The notes beneath the pieces were generated by a model, which saw nothing but the letters and a program-made list of their open reading frames with translations, was not told the origin of the DNA and made no database searches. From assembly GCA_036939975.1 (NCBI GenBank), contig JALLPB010000494.1:1-10834 (forward strand): 10,834 nucleotides of DNA, written 5' to 3'. The position numbers and the translations under genes are program-made. The number at the start of each line of letters is the position of its first letter. The first letter of the stretch is position 1. Source of the DNA: Cyclostephanos tholiformis. Its lineage: Eukaryota > Bacillariophyta > Thalassiosirophyceae > Thalassiosirales > Thalassiosiraceae. This document shows positions 9,022-10,834 of this stretch, piece by piece.

Positions 9022-10822
9022 CGACGTCGTTGTTGCCTCCGTCGCGTGTATCTCTCGTGGAAGCGGTGTTGGGATCACTAGACGATCCGGTCGCGGCGCA
9101 CGACAACCTGGCGGCATCACCATCGGCGTCATTTGCGGCCGACACGAGCGGTTCCAATAGAGCCGATATGGCACCGCGGTAAATATGGTTATTGCGATTC
9201 TCGACTCGGCCGTCGTCCTTACCGTCGCTCCGGCCGCCGTTCCTCCTCCTCTTCTTCCTCCGCCACCACCTTTTCCCACGTCCAAGTCGTTCGCGAATAT
9301 TACCGTAAGAGATGCCGTTGCTCCCACTGGATCGAGACGACGCCGACTGCGATAATTCGATGCTATCATCAGCGACAGAAGAACGGTCACTATCTCCGCG
9401 ACCGCCTCCAACACCACCACCGCCTCTCTCGTCATCACTGTCGTCATAGTCGCCTCGACTACGACGACAGTTCCCACCGCGGTGCCTGGAGTCAAACGAC
9501 AGAGCAACGGGTCTATCCATCATCATTATCCTTCGATGGAGGATGTGCACCGCAAGGTCCTTCCCACGATAATATTCCAACGAGCATCGCTGTCTCTGTG
9601 ACGTCGACGATGACGGCCCGTCCACGGGCAGATGGCAGGCGTCGGGAAAGTACTTGACGAGGGCACGCAATATGCATTCATCGACCCAGGGACAGGCCGC
9701 GGCGACGTGGAGGGGGAAACGACCGCGAGAATCGCGCATGCGAAGCGGTGATCGTCGAGTAGACTCGCGAATGTCGACGTCGTCGTCGCTCGTGGTGATA
9801 CCGGCAAGCGCTAAGACCAGGGTTCGCAATAACTCCCCGCCGCCACCGCCACCCCCTCCTCCCTCCTCAGTCTTGTCCTCCATCCTCCTCCTCGTCGACT
9901 GCCTACCAATGTCATCGTCGCTTCCCGTCGTCGTCTCCTTCATATAAACGAATAGGCGATGAAGTGGCGTTTGTCCCGTGTCGTTCGCAATCAACGGTAG
10001 ATCCGGCCTGGCGTTCGTCAGCGCACGTATGACGTATATGCATCCGTTGAGGGACCGACGATATCGTAGCATCCTGCACGACGACGACGACGACGAGCGG
10101 CGGCCGCTATGGCCACCACCGATCACCCTCCTCTCATCGTCACCGTCGCCACCCCTCCGATCCCGACCGCCGTCGACCCCATCCTCGTCGCGATGATTGC
10201 GATGACGATGACGATGACGATGACGATGAAAATGAAAATGACGATGAAAATGACGAACTCTTCTCAGCTCGCGCTGATGACGAGTCATGATATCGCGTGC
10301 CATGTCCACGACGCGATGCAATATTGTATTCCCAAATCCCCCGCTCCCCCCCCCCTCACTCCTCCTCCTCGTCCTCCTCGTCCCCCTCGTCTCGCTGTCC
10401 CGTTCGTCGTCGTCGTCGTCGTCGTATTGGTCGTCGCATTCGGCACCAATATCAATGTCGTCCACTACGACCGACCCCGACGACGACGTCGACAATTGGA
10501 AGAGAAGGGACAGGATGGAAGATGCCGTCGACGGCGATGGACACCGATGATGATGATATCGTCGTTGTGATCGTCGATGTCGTAGTCTTCGATCACTCGC
10601 TGATCCCTTCGAGTATGATGACGACATCGACGATTGGTCGGGATGTTCCTCATCGTCCTCGTAATTATCTTCGTCGTCGTCGTCGTCGTCTTCTCCTATT
10701 CCTCCATCGATCGAGATCCCACCATAAATGACATCGACGCAGAACGCATATAGCAACGAAGGCCAAGAAGGAGGAGGAGGAGGAGACGATGATGATGATG
10801 ACGACGATGTATTCATCATCAT
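2776..10822 (-). CDS. Giant six-exon ankyrin / F-box-like / pseudokinase protein
   Basis: Exons 10822-7246, 7147-7004, 6909-6722, 6627-5469, 5397-4490 and 4395-2776 join in phase to about 2531 residues. Residues 1-160 are acidic and Ser-rich; ankyrin motifs follow (TPLHRL 285, FPLHVAA 369, LPLHIAA 643), interrupted by His-, Gly- and Asp-rich inserts. About 862-893 (FFHSNVLSYLDSRDALSYSA) resembles an F-box. About 930-1045 is a beta-rich domain. A second ankyrin block spans 1050-1270 (NPLHVL, TPLHVAF, LPIHIAA, LPLHLLV, LPLHIAS). After a linker comes a kinase fold: VVIKF Lys at 1581, HGN at 1693-1695, DFG at 1712, PPE at 1741, DVWNFG from 1896, ending near 1992. There is no glycine-rich loop, the catalytic Asp is Asn, and the catalytic-loop Lys and Asn positions are Gln and Lys, so catalysis is unlikely. 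A 539-residue tail of unknown function follows. The likely role is scaffolding or signalling. The ATG is 12 bases from the edge and the frame stays open, so the N-terminus is uncertain. Confidence 0.8.
4396..4489 (-). other. Intron 5 of the large gene (GTTAGT...TAG)
   Basis: The donor is GAGAAG|GTTAGT and the acceptor TTTTATAG|CACGAG, with a T-rich stretch before it. Length is 94 bases, phase 0. The join reads RFLEK-HEEMQLL and connects the end of the kinase fold to the C-terminal tail. Without splicing the kinase frame would pick up about 50 unrelated Phe/Ser-rich residues and then stop. Confidence 0.8.
5398..5468 (-). other. Intron 4 of the large gene (GTAAGA...AAG), inside the kinase fold
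   Basis: The donor is GAGCAGG|GTAAGA and the acceptor TTGTAAG|GCATAAC. Length is 71 bases, phase 1. The join gives LQALHEQG-ITHGNLQLKK, which restores the expected helix E and catalytic-loop layout. The other nearby AG (GATGCAG) leads to a stop codon, so the AAG acceptor is the only usable one I found. The altered catalytic loop lies just after this junction. Confidence 0.8.
6628..6721 (-). other. Intron 3 of the large gene, with an alternative in-frame boundary pair
   Basis: The preferred version uses GGA|GTAGGT and TTATTTTCAG|CTTTCT (94 bases, phase 0). An alternative uses a stronger donor, GGA|GTAAGT (intron from 6689), with GATGAAG|TTATTT (to 6638), giving a 52-base intron in phase 2. 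Both keep the downstream frame and differ by 14 codons in the linker between the ankyrin block and the kinase fold. I prefer the first because its length matches the other introns and its acceptor is typical. Confidence 0.6.
6910..7003 (-). other. Intron 2 of the large gene (GTGAGC...CAG), inside an ankyrin repeat
   Basis: The donor is CTGCACA|GTGAGC and the acceptor GCCAAACAG|TCGCG. Length is 94 bases, phase 1. The join creates INLPLHIASEYRC, completing an ankyrin LPLHIA signature that neither exon holds alone. This is strong support for the splice sites and for the ankyrin and kinase parts belonging to one gene. Confidence 0.85.
7148..7245 (-). other. Intron 1 of the large gene (GTAAGG...AAG), inside the ankyrin block
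   Basis: The donor is TTACAG|GTAAGG and the acceptor AATTTCAAG|ATGATG. Length is 98 bases, phase 1. The join reads CYRLT-DDGDLPLHLLV, giving a normal ankyrin repeat start. Reading through the donor instead ends the protein at 7217 after a short Lys/Glu-rich tail. Confidence 0.8.
8991..9030. repeat. GTC/GAC repeat encoding poly-Asp
   Basis: A run of TCG/TCGTCG triplets on the plus strand reads as consecutive Asp codons in the large minus-strand gene (residues about 602-610), in an insert shortly before the LPLHIAA ankyrin motif at 643. Confidence 0.85.
10201..10255. repeat. GATGAC hexanucleotide-type repeat encoding His-Arg/His-Phe dipeptides
   Basis: Repeated GATGAC units shading into GATGAA/AATGAA units read on the minus strand as alternating His-Arg and His-Phe (residues about 190-208). 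The tract lies between a possible first ankyrin start (NTILHRVV, about 165-172) and the following helix-like region (CIYVIRAL, 261-268), so it may be an insertion within one repeat. Confidence 0.8.
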
Positions 10823-10834
10823 CGTCGTCGTCGT

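Noticed and set aside
10201..10255. Possible CRISPR-like or tandem array
   Set aside because: Units are six bases with no spacers and read as coding His-Arg/His-Phe dipeptides.
8986..10731. Many open frames on both strands over the right end
   Set aside because: They are products of stop-free GTC/GAC repeats opposite or out of frame with the ankyrin exon.

Overview
The window looks like nuclear DNA of a eukaryotic alga, most likely a diatom or another stramenopile. The evidence is genes split by short GT-AG introns (about 70 to 260 bases), GC-rich simple repeats of GAC/GTC type running through coding sequence, and one very long ankyrin/kinase-like protein of a style I associate with diatom genomes. 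Nothing looks prokaryotic, viral or mobile, and I see no tRNA, rRNA or CRISPR array.

Layout. (1) Positions 1-589, minus strand: the 5' part of a gene leaving the left edge. Its first 120 residues are low complexity; the last 60 resemble the junction between the phosphatase and C2 domains of PTEN/tensin proteins. (2) 590-901: AT-rich intergenic DNA between two divergent genes. (3) 902-2648, plus strand: a two-exon gene for a predicted membrane protein of about 495 residues ending in a CxxC...DH...CxxC zinc/HNH-like module. The intron (1744-2002) holds two long poly-C tracts. (4) 2649-2775: a short gap between two convergent genes. (5) 2776-10822, minus strand: one six-exon gene for a protein of about 2530 residues. 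In order it has interrupted ankyrin repeats, an F-box-like motif, a beta-rich domain, a second ankyrin block, a helical linker, a protein-kinase fold and a C-terminal tail. Its start lies only 12 bases from the right edge, so the N-terminus may extend further.

The reconstructed joins are supported by matching codon phases and by recovery of conserved motifs across junctions: ankyrin LPLHIA across intron 2, and the catalytic-loop motif across intron 4. The most interesting result is that the kinase-like domain reads HGN where active kinases have HRD or HGD, and also lacks the glycine loop and the catalytic-loop Asn, so it should be a pseudokinase. The genes do not form an obvious shared pathway.

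Composition is strikingly uneven. The left 2.7 kb and the 3' part of the window (about 8-10.8 kb) are GC-rich and repeat-laden, whereas 2.7-7.2 kb, holding the kinase half of the large gene, is clearly more AT-rich and almost free of simple repeats.
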